Shown here: positions 25,122 through 34,443 of the stretch, piece after piece
Layout of the letters: each line of letters starts with the position of its first letter
Numbering within the stretch: position 1 is the first letter of the stretch
DNA from: Pollutibacter sp044353505
GTDB taxonomy: Bacteria; Bacteroidota; Bacteroidia; Chitinophagales; Chitinophagaceae
Assembly (NCBI GenBank): GCA_044353505.1
Contig: JBILBU010000017.1
Span: 1-45,560 of the forward strand
DNA length: 45,560 nucleotides
Reading direction: 5' to 3'
Position numbers and translations under genes: made by a program
Notes under the pieces: model-generated
What the model was told of the DNA's origin: nothing
The model's database searches: none
What the model saw: only the letters and a program-made list of their open reading frames with translations

Positions 25122-26207
25122 TTAAAGGTATTTGTCTCCTTTGTTGCGTTTAACCTCAGCTACGTATTGCTTGATTTCTTGTTCCTTATCTTTTTTACAA
25201 ATCATCAGCACGTCTTTTGTGTCTACAATGATATAATCATCTAGGCCCTGTAACAACACCAATTTATTATCAGGCACATGTACCATATTTCTTGTTGCAT
25301 CAATTACCATTACTTGATTGCCAGTAACTGCATTTCCAAAATAATCTTTCTCCATATTATCATGAGCAGAGTTCCAGGTACCAAGATCACTCCAGCCAAA
25401 GGAGGAGGGTATGATGTATACATTGTCGGCTTTTTCCATTATGCCAAAGTCAATTGAAATATTTGTACACTGAGGATATATTTTATCAATTGCCTCTTTT
25501 TCTTTTTCTGTGTTGTAAGCATCTTTGGCCGCTTCAAATACTTCTGACATTTCAGGCATGTATTTTTCAAATGCAGTGATGATATTACTGATCTGCCAAA
25601 CGAAGATTCCTGAATTCCAGAGAAATTCTCCGCTTGATACAAATGTTTTAGCAAGTTCAGCGTTTGGTTTTTCAGTAAAGGTTTTTACTTTAAACACATT
25701 ATCACTGGCCGACTGTTGTTCAAATTGTATGTAGCCGTATCCCGTGTTCGGTTGAGTTGGTTTAATACCTAGGGTGACAAGGGCTTTATTATTAGAGACA
25801 AATGCGAGTGCTTCCAAACAAACTTTGGTGAATGCAGTTTCATCTAGAATGAGGTGATCAGCGGGTGCACAAATCAAAGCTGCTTTTTCATTAAGCTGCT
25901 GCAGCCTATAAGAGATGTAGGCCACACAAGGTGCCGTATTTTTTCGTGAAGGTTCAGCAACGATATTATTTGTTGGGAGGTTCGGTAATTGTGCCTTGAC
26001 CAGGTCCACATATTCTTCTGAAGTGACGATGTAGATATTTTCTTCGGGAATGAATTTTTTAAACCGATCATAAGTTTGTTGAATCAGCGTTCTTCCGGTA
26101 TTCAAAATATCGAGAAATTGTTTCGGATAAGAAGTTCGGCTCATCGGCCAAAACCGGCTACCAATACCACCTGCCATGATTGCTACATTATGGTTGCTGT
26201 TCATCAT
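25122..26207 (-). CDS. manC: Mannose-1-phosphate guanylyltransferase
   Basis: This cytosolic enzyme makes GDP-mannose for capsule, O-antigen or glycoprotein glycans. The 361-residue protein has the signature 'MAGGIGSRFWPMSR' near residue 11 and 'SYPKQFLDI' directly after. It also has 'CAPADHLILDE' near residue 112, 'FTEKPNAELAKTF' near 177 and 'SSFGWSDLGTWNS' near 269. The length fits the monofunctional type without a phosphomannose-isomerase domain. Two adjacent ATGs (26207, 26204) are possible starts. It follows kdsD by 9 bp, so the two envelope-sugar genes form an operon. Confidence 0.94.
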   Translation of the reverse strand: MMNSNHNVAIMAGGIGSRFWPMSRTSYPKQFLDILNTGRTLIQQTYDRFKKFIPEENIYIVTSEEYVDLVKAQLPNLPTNNIVAEPSRKNTAPCVAYISYRLQQLNEKAALICAPADHLILDETAFTKVCLEALAFVSNNKALVTLGIKPTQPNTGYGYIQFEQQSASDNVFKVKTFTEKPNAELAKTFVSSGEFLWNSGIFVWQISNIITAFEKYMPEMSEVFEAAKDAYNTEKEKEAIDKIYPQCTNISIDFGIMEKADNVYIIPSSFGWSDLGTWNSAHDNMEKDYFGNAVTGNQVMVIDATRNMVHVPDNKLVLLQGLDDYIIVDTKDVLMICKKDKEQEIKQYVAEVKRNKGDKYL

Positions 26208-26216
26208 AGTTATTGA

Positions 26217-27182
26217 TTAAATGATCCCCTCCCGAATAAGGTCGTGAAGATGGATAACGCCACCGTAATTTCCATTTTCGGTAACAATCAGTTGTGTGAT
26301 ATTTTGTTTTCTCATCTTGTCCAATGCGTCCACGGCAAGCGCATCTGCATCTATGGTCTTTGGCCCTTTGCTCATGATGTCTTTTGCCAGGGTAGATTGA
26401 ACATCGCCATTCTTTTCAAGCATCCTTCGAAGATCTCCATCTGTAATTACTCCAACAAGCAGGTTATTATTATTTACCACTGCCGTAAGTCCAAGTCTTT
26501 TCTGAGTCATTTCAACAATCACTTCTTTCAGTGTGCTGGTTTCCTGTACCGTCGGCTTTTCGTTTACCCTGCTTAGATCAGCAACACGGAGATAGAGTTT
26601 TTTGCCTAGTGCTCCACCGGGGTGGACTTTTGCAAAGTCTGCAGAACTGAACCCTTTTATTTCCATCAAGCAAACTGCCAGGGCGTCGCCCATGGCAAGC
26701 TGTGCCGTGGTGCTTGATGTTGGTGCGAGGTTATTTGGACAAGCCTCTTGACTCACTGTGGTGTTGAGGATATGATTGGATTCTTTTGCCAACATGGAAG
26801 ACATATTGCCGACCATGCCAATTAATGGATTACCAAGATTTTTGATGAGTGTAATCAGTACCCTTATTTCTGGACTCTCTCCACTTTTTGATATGATCAT
26901 TACTGCATCATGCTGTTGAACCATGCCAAGGTCTCCGTGAATAGCGTCGGCGGCATGCATGAAAATGGCAGGGGTTCCTGTGCTATTTAATGTAGCCACA
27001 ATTTTTTGTCCGATGATGGCACTTTTACCAATTCCGCTAACCACTAGCCTTCCTTTCATTTCATGAAGAAGGTGAATAATCTTTTCAAAAGACTCATCAA
27101 CGTAATTCTTCAATTCGAGTATTGAATTGGCCTCAAGGGTAAGTGTGTGTATTGCTTTTTCCTTAATGGAACTTGTATGCAT
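26217..27182 (-). CDS. kdsD: Arabinose-5-phosphate isomerase (KpsF/GutQ family)
   Basis: KdsD interconverts ribulose-5-phosphate and arabinose-5-phosphate, the first step towards KDO of lipopolysaccharide. The 321-residue protein from ATG 27182 has an SIS domain with 'VVSGIGKSAIIGQKI' near residue 45, 'AIHGDLGMV' near 82 and 'ISKSGESPEI' near 98. The family motif 'FAKVHPGGALGKKL' near residue 185 follows. Two CBS domains complete the protein (about 200-321; 'VITDGDLRRMLEKN'). A TTG two codons upstream is less likely. It precedes manC by 9 bp and is divergent from recQ. Confidence 0.95.
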   Translation of the reverse strand: MHTSSIKEKAIHTLTLEANSILELKNYVDESFEKIIHLLHEMKGRLVVSGIGKSAIIGQKIVATLNSTGTPAIFMHAADAIHGDLGMVQQHDAVMIISKSGESPEIRVLITLIKNLGNPLIGMVGNMSSMLAKESNHILNTTVSQEACPNNLAPTSSTTAQLAMGDALAVCLMEIKGFSSADFAKVHPGGALGKKLYLRVADLSRVNEKPTVQETSTLKEVIVEMTQKRLGLTAVVNNNNLLVGVITDGDLRRMLEKNGDVQSTLAKDIMSKGPKTIDADALAVDALDKMRKQNITQLIVTENGNYGGVIHLHDLIREGII

Positions 27183-27222
27183 CTGCAATAATTGTAGGTG
27201 GCAACCTATAGGGGAAGCCTAG

Positions 27223-27230
27223 CAAAAGTA
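27223..27230 (-). promoter_or_regulatory. Possible -7 element for kdsD-manC
   Basis: The minus strand reads TACTTTTG, fitting TAnnTTTG, 40 bp upstream of the kdsD ATG. No clear TTG partner is seen at -33. It lies in the spacer between the divergent kdsD and recQ genes. Confidence 0.3.
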
Positions 27231-27394
27231 CCATAAATTAAACATGTTATTGGCTATCTGTGAAGAGGATTTGTGATATGGATTTGGTAATTTTGAATCG
27301 AGATTGCGAATAAATCGACTTAAATGGTGCCGTAAGGGTTACTTTTTAGTAAAAAATCCATAAATATTACAAAAAGGAACAGTGTTCAACGAAA

Positions 27395-29650
27395 ATGCCC
27401 CCATATAAATCCAATAATTCAAAAAAAGCCAATAAAGCGAACCCTGTTGGCGAGCACATAGAAATAGATCTAATTACTCCATTAAGAGAATACTTTGGAT
27501 TTGACGCTTTTCGCGGCAATCAGGAAGCCATCATCAATAATGTACTGAATGGCAATGATACCTTTGTGATCAAGCCAACTGGGGGTGGTAAAAGCCTGTG
27601 TTACCAACTTCCTGCAATGATCAGCGAAGGCTGTGCGATTATTGTCTCTCCATTAATTGCCCTGATGAAAAATCAGGTTGATTTGGTGAGGGGATATAGT
27701 AGCAAAGACAGTGTTGCCCACTTTCTCAATTCAACTTTAAATAAGAAAGAGATTAAGGAGGTGCACGACGACCTGAATTCTGGGAAGACCAAAATGCTGT
27801 ATGTAGCCCCTGAGACGTTGGTCAGGCAAGAAAACCTTGATCTATTCAAAGAGTTGAAGATTTCATTTTTTGCAGTGGATGAAGCACACTGTATCTCAGA
27901 ATGGGGACATGATTTTCGCCCAGAGTATAGGCGACTCAGAGAGCTGATGGATCAGATTGATTCTACAGTTCCAGTTATTGCACTTACAGCAACTGCAACA
28001 CCAAAGGTTCAGGGAGATATTGTCCATAACCTTGGCCTCCGAAGCCCCGATATATTTATTTCATCATTCAATAGGCCTAACCTTGAATATGAGGTGAGGG
28101 CAAAAGTTCAGAAAGAGCAAACCATCAAGGGGATTGTTCGCTTTATCCATGACAACAAAGGCAAGTGCGGAATTATTTACACACTAAATAGGAAAACAAC
28201 TGAAGAGTTGGCTGAGATATTAAATGTCAACGGCATCAAGGCAGGGGCTTATCATGCTGGCCTCGACAGTAAATTACGCGCAGAGCGTCAGGATAAATTT
28301 CTACACGAAGACATGCAGGTTATTGTAGCCACCATCGCTTTCGGAATGGGAATTGATAAGCCAGATGTTCGGTTTGTAATTCATTACAATATCCCCAAGA
28401 GCTTAGAAAACTATTACCAGGAAACAGGAAGAGCGGGTCGTGATGGAATGGAGGGGAAATGCATTTTGTATTATTCACATAAGGATGTTTCTAAGCTGGA
28501 ACATTTTTTACGCGATAAGCAACTCAGTGAGCGTGAGGTAGGAGGACAGCTGATTGATGAGATGGTAGCCTTTGCAGAAAGTGGCCATTGCAGAAGAAAG
28601 GTGTTGATGAATTATTTCGGAGAGAAATATGTTCAAGAAAATTGCGGGAAATGTGATAACTGCATGAATCCCAAAGAGCGGATAGAGGCCAAGCCCAATG
28701 CAGTTAAATTATTGAAGGTAATCAGTGCTCTTGATGAGCGATTTGCGACTGATTATGTTGTAAATATTATCATTGGTAGAATGATACCCCAAATCAAAAT
28801 GTATAGGCATGATGAGTTGGCGATATTTTCAATAGGAGCTGAAGAGCCAGATTTTTATTGGACATCACTCGTTCGACAAATGTTGCTAGAGGGATTATTG
28901 GAAAAAGATATCACTGAGAACGGGGTATTAAAAATCAGTAAAGCAGGCCATGCCTACTTAAAAAAGCCAGTATCATTTTCCATAGTCATGGGAAATATGT
29001 TCGAGGAAGCAAACGAGGAAGATGATGATGTTGCAGATGGCGGCGGCCCGGCAACCACTGACCCTAGGTTGTTTGAGATGTTGAAAGACCTCAGAAAGCA
29101 GTTTGCTAAGGAAAAGAAACTACCTCCTTTTGTAATATTTCTTGAGTCTTCGTTGGAAGATATGGCCATACAATATCCAACAACACTGGAGGAGCTGGAG
29201 AAAATTAGTGGCGTCAGCAAGGGCAAGGCCGTGAGATATGGCCAACAATTCATTGATCTGATTTCAAATTATGTCAAAGAATATAGCATTACAAAGCCTG
29301 ATGATTTTGTAATGAGAAGCGTTGTCAACAAAAGTGGCGATAAAGTATTCATTATACAACAGATAGATAAAAAAGTATCCCTAGACACGATTGCGAAGAA
29401 TCGTAATATGCAAATGGAGCAACTGCTTGAAGCCATGGAAACTATTGTTGCCAGTGGAACGAAGCTTAATCTTAATTATGCAATTGATCAATTGGTTGAC
29501 GAAGATGATCAATTGGATATTCTGGATTATTTCAAGGGTTGTGAAACCAGCAGCCTGGAGGTTGCCAAAGATGAACTTTCAGATCTTGACCTAGATTTGG
29601 AGCAACTTAAAATCATGAGAATTAAATTCCTGAGTGAGTTTGGTATATAG
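27395..29650 (+). CDS. recQ: ATP-dependent DNA helicase RecQ
   Basis: RecQ unwinds DNA 3'-5' in recombination and fork repair. The 751-residue protein has Walker A 'PTGGGKS' at about 61-67, 'DEAHCISEWGHDFR', 'ALTATATPKVQ' and 'TGRAGRDGMEG'. The zinc site is formed by 'CRRKVLMNYFGE' and 'CGKCDNC'. The RQC winged helix and an HRDC domain ('LPPFVIFLESSLEDMA' near residue 580) follow. A 90-residue C-terminal tail with a YpbB/HTH-like helical pattern ('VSLDTIAKNRNMQMEQLLEA') lengthens it beyond the 610 residues of E. coli RecQ; such tails are common in Bacteroidota. It is monocistronic. Confidence 0.96.
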   Translation: MPPYKSNNSKKANKANPVGEHIEIDLITPLREYFGFDAFRGNQEAIINNVLNGNDTFVIKPTGGGKSLCYQLPAMISEGCAIIVSPLIALMKNQVDLVRGYSSKDSVAHFLNSTLNKKEIKEVHDDLNSGKTKMLYVAPETLVRQENLDLFKELKISFFAVDEAHCISEWGHDFRPEYRRLRELMDQIDSTVPVIALTATATPKVQGDIVHNLGLRSPDIFISSFNRPNLEYEVRAKVQKEQTIKGIVRFIHDNKGKCGIIYTLNRKTTEELAEILNVNGIKAGAYHAGLDSKLRAERQDKFLHEDMQVIVATIAFGMGIDKPDVRFVIHYNIPKSLENYYQETGRAGRDGMEGKCILYYSHKDVSKLEHFLRDKQLSEREVGGQLIDEMVAFAESGHCRRKVLMNYFGEKYVQENCGKCDNCMNPKERIEAKPNAVKLLKVISALDERFATDYVVNIIIGRMIPQIKMYRHDELAIFSIGAEEPDFYWTSLVRQMLLEGLLEKDITENGVLKISKAGHAYLKKPVSFSIVMGNMFEEANEEDDDVADGGGPATTDPRLFEMLKDLRKQFAKEKKLPPFVIFLESSLEDMAIQYPTTLEELEKISGVSKGKAVRYGQQFIDLISNYVKEYSITKPDDFVMRSVVNKSGDKVFIIQQIDKKVSLDTIAKNRNMQMEQLLEAMETIVASGTKLNLNYAIDQLVDEDDQLDILDYFKGCETSSLEVAKDELSDLDLDLEQLKIMRIKFLSEFGI

Positions 29651-30011
29651 GCCTAGCCTGGTCTTTTAATGTACTTTATCTAAGGGGAACAGTTTCTAAA
29701 AGCAGGGTTTATTAGTAAAAAGCAGAATAATTGAGAATTTATTCGACGAACGAACTCAAGGCCTTCGATAATTTTCACTAGTTTGCATAGGTGTCAATTT
29801 TTCTTCCCATATCAGAGCGACCGAGTGTTGTTCCATTTCTTTATCAGGCGCTGAACCCCATGCCCGATCATTAGGGCATAAGATTCGAATTTTTTATTTT
29901 TCAGTGGTTGTTAAGCGTCAATAACCAATTTCATTATCATCATATAATAAGGGATTTAATCAAAAACATCATTTGTCGGTTTGTATATCGAGAGGAAACA
30001 AATTAACGTAT
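29651..30011. other. 361-bp gene-free spacer between recQ and the arginine-deiminase-like gene
   Basis: No coding frame with a recognisable product and no tRNA-like fold was seen. It contains one hairpin (29860-29879) with a T-run about ten bases downstream, an AT-rich stretch (29930-29960) and the leader of the next gene. An in-frame extension upstream of 30012 (from 29973) does not look conserved. Confidence 0.5.
29860..29879. terminator. Weak hairpin, possible terminator
   Basis: ATGCCC and GGGCAT form a 6-bp stem around an 8-base loop. A T-rich run (ATTTTTTATTTTT) begins about ten bases later. The stem is short, the T-run is not adjacent and the site is 210 bp past recQ, so it may instead be a regulatory structure for the next gene. 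Confidence 0.3.
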
Positions 30012-31436
30012 ATGAAAGCACTATTAAACATCACTTCAGAAATAGATACATTAAAAAAATTGCTGGTACATAGTCCTGATAACGGACTCGGTAAAGTTGT
30101 TCCATCAAAAGCACAAGACTGGCTTTTTGAAGATATTGTTCATCTTGATACCATTCGGCGCAGTGAGTATGACCACTATATTAAGTTGTTGCTCTATTTT
30201 CTTGATCCTGAAAAAATAAAGGGGAGGGTAAAAGAAGTTGATGATCCAAAGTTGAATAGGACATTTTATCAGCCTGGCCATCATCAATTTCACAAATCAG
30301 AAAAAGTCATTGAGCTTCAGTGGTTGTTGGCCGAGGTGTTGGTTGATGATAATCTAAGATTGCAAATGATTGCTTCAGTCTGTGCCCTTGAAGGTTGCAC
30401 GCATGCCACAAAGCAAGTTTTATCTACCTATAGTGCAGTAGAGCTGGCAAGTTGTTTGCTTTCCGGAATGGGCAATGATAAAACAATTCTTTTTGCACCC
30501 ATTCCTAATTTTATTTTTACAAGAGATATTGGTATTGTGGTTAAAGATCATCTTGTCTTGAATAAGCCAGCAAAGATTGCCCGGCATCGGGAAGCGCTAT
30601 TGGCACAATATATTTTCTTTTATCATCCGATTTTTAGTGGTTTATCAGAAAATATAATTGAGCTGCATCAGGATAGGCCTGCCTTTCTAATGCCTGAAGA
30701 CCATCATGATTCAATGATAACGCTCGAAGGCGGAGATGTGATGATGATTGCTCCAGAACATCTGATCATTGGAATCAGTGAACGAACAACTGCTTCTGCA
30801 GCGGTACAACTTACCGAGATCGTGTTCAAAAAAAATCTGGTTAATAAAGTCACTTTATTGAAAATTCCAAGGAAGCGCGACTTCATGCATATTGATACCA
30901 TATTTACACAAGTAAAAAAAGATGTGTGGGTAATGATGGGCTTATTTTCAGAAGAAATGAAAACACAGAACAAGGGTACGTATATTGAAAGTCTTATTCT
31001 TGACAAACCAGAAGCAGCAATTTCCATCACACAGTTTACAAAAGACAAACCACATCAACCTGTTAAATTCAGTAGCCTCGAGGCCCTGCTGCACGATATA
31101 AGCATGAATGATTTTGGATGTACTGATGCCAAAATAATTTTTTCTGGCAACGATGAGTATCCATATTCTGCAAGAGAGCAATGGACTGATTCCTGTAATC
31201 TTCTTGCATTGAAAGAAGGCGTTGTATTGTCGTATGATCGTAATGATAAAACAAATGGCGCTTTTGAAGATGCAGGGTTCAGGTTAGTGAAGGTACAGGA
31301 CCTGATAGAGGACCTCGAAGCAGGGGCCATAGCGGTGGAAGACATACACGATACAGTGATTCTTATGCCTTCTGCAGAACTTTCAAGAGCCAGGGGAGGT
31401 TTTCACTGCATGAGCATGCCATTAGAAAGAAGGTAG
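30012..31436 (+). CDS. Arginine-deiminase-family amidinohydrolase
   Basis: The 474-residue protein belongs to the guanidine-modifying superfamily. It has 'LLVHSPDNGLGKVVP' near residue 20, 'PNFIFTRDIGIVV' near 165, 'LEGGDVMMIAPEHLIIGISE' near 240, 'MHIDTIFTQV' near 295 and the nucleophile region 'ARGGFHCMSMPLERR' with Cys466. The FTRD, EGGD, HxDT and HC elements are the ADI active-site set, so it is probably catalytic. Classical ADI is about 410 residues; the extra length is mostly in the N-terminal third. ATG 30012 is preferred. ctlX starts 6 bp downstream. Hydrolysis of arginine to citrulline is likely but other guanidines are possible. Confidence 0.85.
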   Translation: MKALLNITSEIDTLKKLLVHSPDNGLGKVVPSKAQDWLFEDIVHLDTIRRSEYDHYIKLLLYFLDPEKIKGRVKEVDDPKLNRTFYQPGHHQFHKSEKVIELQWLLAEVLVDDNLRLQMIASVCALEGCTHATKQVLSTYSAVELASCLLSGMGNDKTILFAPIPNFIFTRDIGIVVKDHLVLNKPAKIARHREALLAQYIFFYHPIFSGLSENIIELHQDRPAFLMPEDHHDSMITLEGGDVMMIAPEHLIIGISERTTASAAVQLTEIVFKKNLVNKVTLLKIPRKRDFMHIDTIFTQVKKDVWVMMGLFSEEMKTQNKGTYIESLILDKPEAAISITQFTKDKPHQPVKFSSLEALLHDISMNDFGCTDAKIIFSGNDEYPYSAREQWTDSCNLLALKEGVVLSYDRNDKTNGAFEDAGFRLVKVQDLIEDLEAGAIAVEDIHDTVILMPSAELSRARGGFHCMSMPLERR

Positions 31437-31442
31437 AAGGAG

Positions 31443-32396
31443 ATGAAAAAGCAAACAGCATCAATGCAACACAACAGCGATCTCAGCGGTCAGGTACCAC
31501 ATTTGAATTCTATTTTAATGATTGAGCCTTGCAACTTTGGTTTCAATGAAGAGACTGCTGCCAATAACTTTTTTCAGCAGCAAAAAGCAGTGGCTTCTCC
31601 ACAGGAAAATGCATTGAAAGAATTTCATGACTTCGTATCAATACTTCGTTCGCAGGATATAGCGGTATTGACCGTAAGGGACACCCTTTCGCCAACAACG
31701 CCTGATTCTATCTTCCCTAACAATTGGATTTCTTTTCACGACGGAGGACGAATAGTTTTATATCCAATGTTTGCCAAAAATAGGCGTGCAGAGCGAAAAC
31801 AAACAGTGCTCGATGCTGTTGGAAAACACATCGATGTCAAAGAGAAAATTGATCTCACAGATTTTGAAGCTTCGGGTAAATTTCTGGAAGGCACCGGCAG
31901 TATGGTGCTGGACAGGCAGAACCATTTGGCTTATGCCTGTCTCTCGCCAAGGACTGACGCTGAAGTATTGGCTATTTTCTGTAAAAAAATGGGCTATCAG
32001 CCAGTAGTTTTTCATGCACAAGATCAGCAGGGCAATGAAATCTATCATACCAATGTGTTGATGTGTATAGCCGATAAGTATGTGGTGATTTGCTTGGAAG
32101 CTATTCGTGATGAAGAGGAAAGGGGATCCCTAAGACAGTTATTTAATAAAACAGGTAAGGAAGTTATCGAAATCAGTTATCATCAAATGAATCATTTTTG
32201 CGGCAACATGCTTCAGGTTAAGAACCGAAAGGGAGATCAATATCTTGTAATGTCTACCCAAGCCTACAATGCGCTTTCATTAGAACAGCGCGATCGTCTT
32301 TCATCATTCAACCCTATTCTTCACAGTAAAATAGATACGATAGAAACCCTGGGTGGAGGAAGCGCACGATGTATGATGGCGGAAGTGTATAATTAA
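31443..32396 (+). CDS. ctlX: Citrulline-utilisation hydrolase CtlX family
   Basis: The 317-residue protein is another member of the amidinotransferase superfamily, of the CtlX/DDAH-like type. It has 'MIEPCNFGFNEETAANNFF' near residue 26, 'PDSIFPNNWISFHDGG' near 88, 'FLEGTGSMVLDR' near 147, 'YHTNVLMCIADKYVVIC' near 205 and the C-terminal nucleophile 'GGGSARCMMAEVY' with Cys310. CtlX was named for citrulline catabolism in Francisella. It is 6 bp after the arginine-deiminase-like gene, so two related enzymes act together, most simply arginine to citrulline and onward. The exact reaction of CtlX in Bacteroidota is not established. Confidence 0.85.
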   Translation: MKKQTASMQHNSDLSGQVPHLNSILMIEPCNFGFNEETAANNFFQQQKAVASPQENALKEFHDFVSILRSQDIAVLTVRDTLSPTTPDSIFPNNWISFHDGGRIVLYPMFAKNRRAERKQTVLDAVGKHIDVKEKIDLTDFEASGKFLEGTGSMVLDRQNHLAYACLSPRTDAEVLAIFCKKMGYQPVVFHAQDQQGNEIYHTNVLMCIADKYVVICLEAIRDEEERGSLRQLFNKTGKEVIEISYHQMNHFCGNMLQVKNRKGDQYLVMSTQAYNALSLEQRDRLSSFNPILHSKIDTIETLGGGSARCMMAEVYN

Positions 32397-32470
32397 CGAT
32401 TTTTAATTTGTTCACAGGACAATCATTTGTAATAATAACATTACATTACTGACATCACTAATTTAATTTT

Positions 32471-33331
32471 ATGAACTTCAATAAGGTTATTTGCATTTCA
32501 ATATGCTTGCTGTCTTTTATTATCAAGGATGTTTCGGCACAAAAAATAGTTGTATCATCTTATAATCTACGATATGATAACCCGGGAGACATAGGAAATC
32601 TCTGGAGGGATAGGGTTTCTCCAATTGCCGAATTAATCAAGTTTCATGATTTTGACATTGTAGGCACACAAGAAGGGCTTGACCATCAATTGGGAGATTT
32701 ACTTAAGTTACTGCCAGCCTATGTGTATTATGGGATAGGACGCAATGATGGTATAAAAGATGGAGAATATTCTGCTATCTTTTATAAGAAGGACAAATAC
32801 GCACTGATTGAAAGTGGGAATTTTTGGTTATCCGAGACGCCAGAAAAACCAGCTGTTGGGTGGGATGCCAATCAAACCAGAATCTGTACCTGGGTGAAAT
32901 TGAAAGACAAAAAATCAGGAAAAAAGTTTTATGTTTTTAATGCCCACTATGATCATATGGGCATTCTTGCAAGGGTTGAAAGCAGCAAGCTTGTTCTTAA
33001 AAAAATGAGTGAAATCGCCGGTGCTGCGCCGGCTATTTTTACAGGCGACTTAAATGGCGATAGGAAAAGTGAGTGGTATACCTATTTGAAAAATTCAGAA
33101 TTATTGGAAGATGCATTTTCAAAGGCGTCGCGGGTTTATGCTTTAAACGGCAGTTATAATTCTTTTAGTCCAACTGGCCTTAACACCAATAGGGTAATTG
33201 ACCACATTTTTGTTACTGCTCACTTTAATGCAACTACATGGGCTGTTCTTACGGATACGTATAATGGGAAATATCCCTCTGATCATTTTCCTGTTGTATC
33301 TCAATTGGTTTTTAAGAATCAAAAAAAATAA
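32471..33331 (+). CDS. Secreted endonuclease/exonuclease/phosphatase-family protein
   Basis: The 286-residue product has a signal peptide (MNFNKVICISICLLSFIIKD, ending VSAQ). The EEP fold motifs are present: 'SYNLRYDN' near residue 30, catalytic 'VGTQEG' near 65, 'FNAHYDHMG' near 157, 'FTGDLNGD' near 192 and 'YPSDHFPVVS' near 270. Members hydrolyse phosphodiesters or phosphomonoesters in nucleic acids, sphingomyelin or inositol phosphates. Secreted forms in Bacteroidota often act on extracellular phosphates. The substrate is unknown. It stands alone between ctlX and the glycosylasparaginase. Confidence 0.88.
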   Translation: MNFNKVICISICLLSFIIKDVSAQKIVVSSYNLRYDNPGDIGNLWRDRVSPIAELIKFHDFDIVGTQEGLDHQLGDLLKLLPAYVYYGIGRNDGIKDGEYSAIFYKKDKYALIESGNFWLSETPEKPAVGWDANQTRICTWVKLKDKKSGKKFYVFNAHYDHMGILARVESSKLVLKKMSEIAGAAPAIFTGDLNGDRKSEWYTYLKNSELLEDAFSKASRVYALNGSYNSFSPTGLNTNRVIDHIFVTAHFNATTWAVLTDTYNGKYPSDHFPVVSQLVFKNQKK

Positions 33332-33392
33332 AACTAATTTGCAGACTATTAGTTACCCCCTCTGTTTTCTACACATCTTTTAATACTTTTTT

Positions 33393-34424
33393 ATGTCGTC
33401 ATCCAGAAGAAAATTTTTACAATCAGCTGCCGCAGTAAGTTCTGCAGCATTGATGAGTACGGAAAGTTTATTCGCATCTGCTCAGAAAATTAACCAAACT
33501 GCAAAAGCTGCACCGATTGTTATCTCTACTTGGGATTTCGGAAGATTTGCAAATGCTGATGCTTGGAAAATTCTTGAAAAAGGTGGGAGGGCATTGGATG
33601 CTGTTGAGGCCGGTGTTCAGGTTGCAGAAGCTGATGAGTTAAATCAAAGTGTTGGATACGGCGGACTGCCTGACAGGGATGGAAACGTAACCCTAGACGC
33701 TTGCATTATGGATGAGTTTTATAATTGCGGATCTGTGATGGCATTAGAACATATCAAGCATCCAATTTCTGTAGCACGTATGGTGATGGAAAAGACACCA
33801 CATGTTATCCTTGTGGGAGACGGTGCTTTGAAGTTTGCATTGGCAAATGGATTCAAGAAAGAAAACCTGTTGACCGAAAGCAGCGAAAAAGCATGGAAAG
33901 AATGGTTGAAAACTGCAAAGTATGAGCCAATCCAAAATATTGAGAATAAATCATACAACAAAGATGGCGGTAAGATGCCAGGAGGTATAGACAATCATGA
34001 TACCATCGGCATGGTTGCTTTGGATGCAAACAATAATTTAGGCGGTGCATGCACTACAAGTGGGATGGCGTTCAAAATGCGCGGTAGGGTTGGTGATTCG
34101 CCGGTTATAGGTGCTGGATTATATGTGGATAATGAAATAGGAGCCGCAACAGCAACTGGTGTTGGTGAAGAGGTCATTCGCATTGTGGGTTCATATTTGA
34201 TCGTTGAGCTAATGCGTCAGGGAATGAGCCCTGAAGCTGCCTGTAAAGAAGGTGTGTCACGAATAATCAAACGCAATCCAGAAAAGTCAAAAGGCATACA
34301 AGTTGGGTTTCTGGCATTGAATAAAAAAGGCGAATACGGCGCATATGCGCTTCAAAAAGGCTTCACTTTTTCTGTAAAATCCGGATCAGAAGAAAAGGTT
34401 TATTCTGCAAAGAGCCATTACTAA
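33393..34424 (+). CDS. Glycosylasparaginase (N4-(beta-N-acetylglucosaminyl)-L-asparaginase), Tat-exported
   Basis: This N-terminal-nucleophile hydrolase splits GlcNAc from asparagine in degraded N-glycoproteins. The 343-residue precursor begins with a Tat signal ('SSSRRKFLQSAAAVSS'). 'NQSVGYGGLPDRDGNVTLDA' lies near residue 84. The self-cleavage site precedes Thr204 in 'NHDTIGMVALD', followed by 'GGACTTSGMAFKMRGRVGDS'. Precursor self-cleavage would give the alpha and beta chains. The enzyme resembles the flavobacterial glycosylasparaginase. Export suggests use of glycopeptides from outside. cutC follows after 19 bp. Confidence 0.93.
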   Translation: MSSSRRKFLQSAAAVSSAALMSTESLFASAQKINQTAKAAPIVISTWDFGRFANADAWKILEKGGRALDAVEAGVQVAEADELNQSVGYGGLPDRDGNVTLDACIMDEFYNCGSVMALEHIKHPISVARMVMEKTPHVILVGDGALKFALANGFKKENLLTESSEKAWKEWLKTAKYEPIQNIENKSYNKDGGKMPGGIDNHDTIGMVALDANNNLGGACTTSGMAFKMRGRVGDSPVIGAGLYVDNEIGAATATGVGEEVIRIVGSYLIVELMRQGMSPEAACKEGVSRIIKRNPEKSKGIQVGFLALNKKGEYGAYALQKGFTFSVKSGSEEKVYSAKSHY

Positions 34425-34443
34425 TTTTTATTAGCAAGAAGAC

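Noticed and set aside
29651..30011. tRNA or small RNA gene in the recQ spacer
   Set aside because: No cloverleaf or T-loop-like sequence was seen; only a short hairpin.
34124..34132. Perfect DnaA box TGTGGATAA
   Set aside because: It lies in the coding sequence of the glycosylasparaginase (codons for V-D-N) and is isolated. A single 9-mer match is expected by chance in a window this size.
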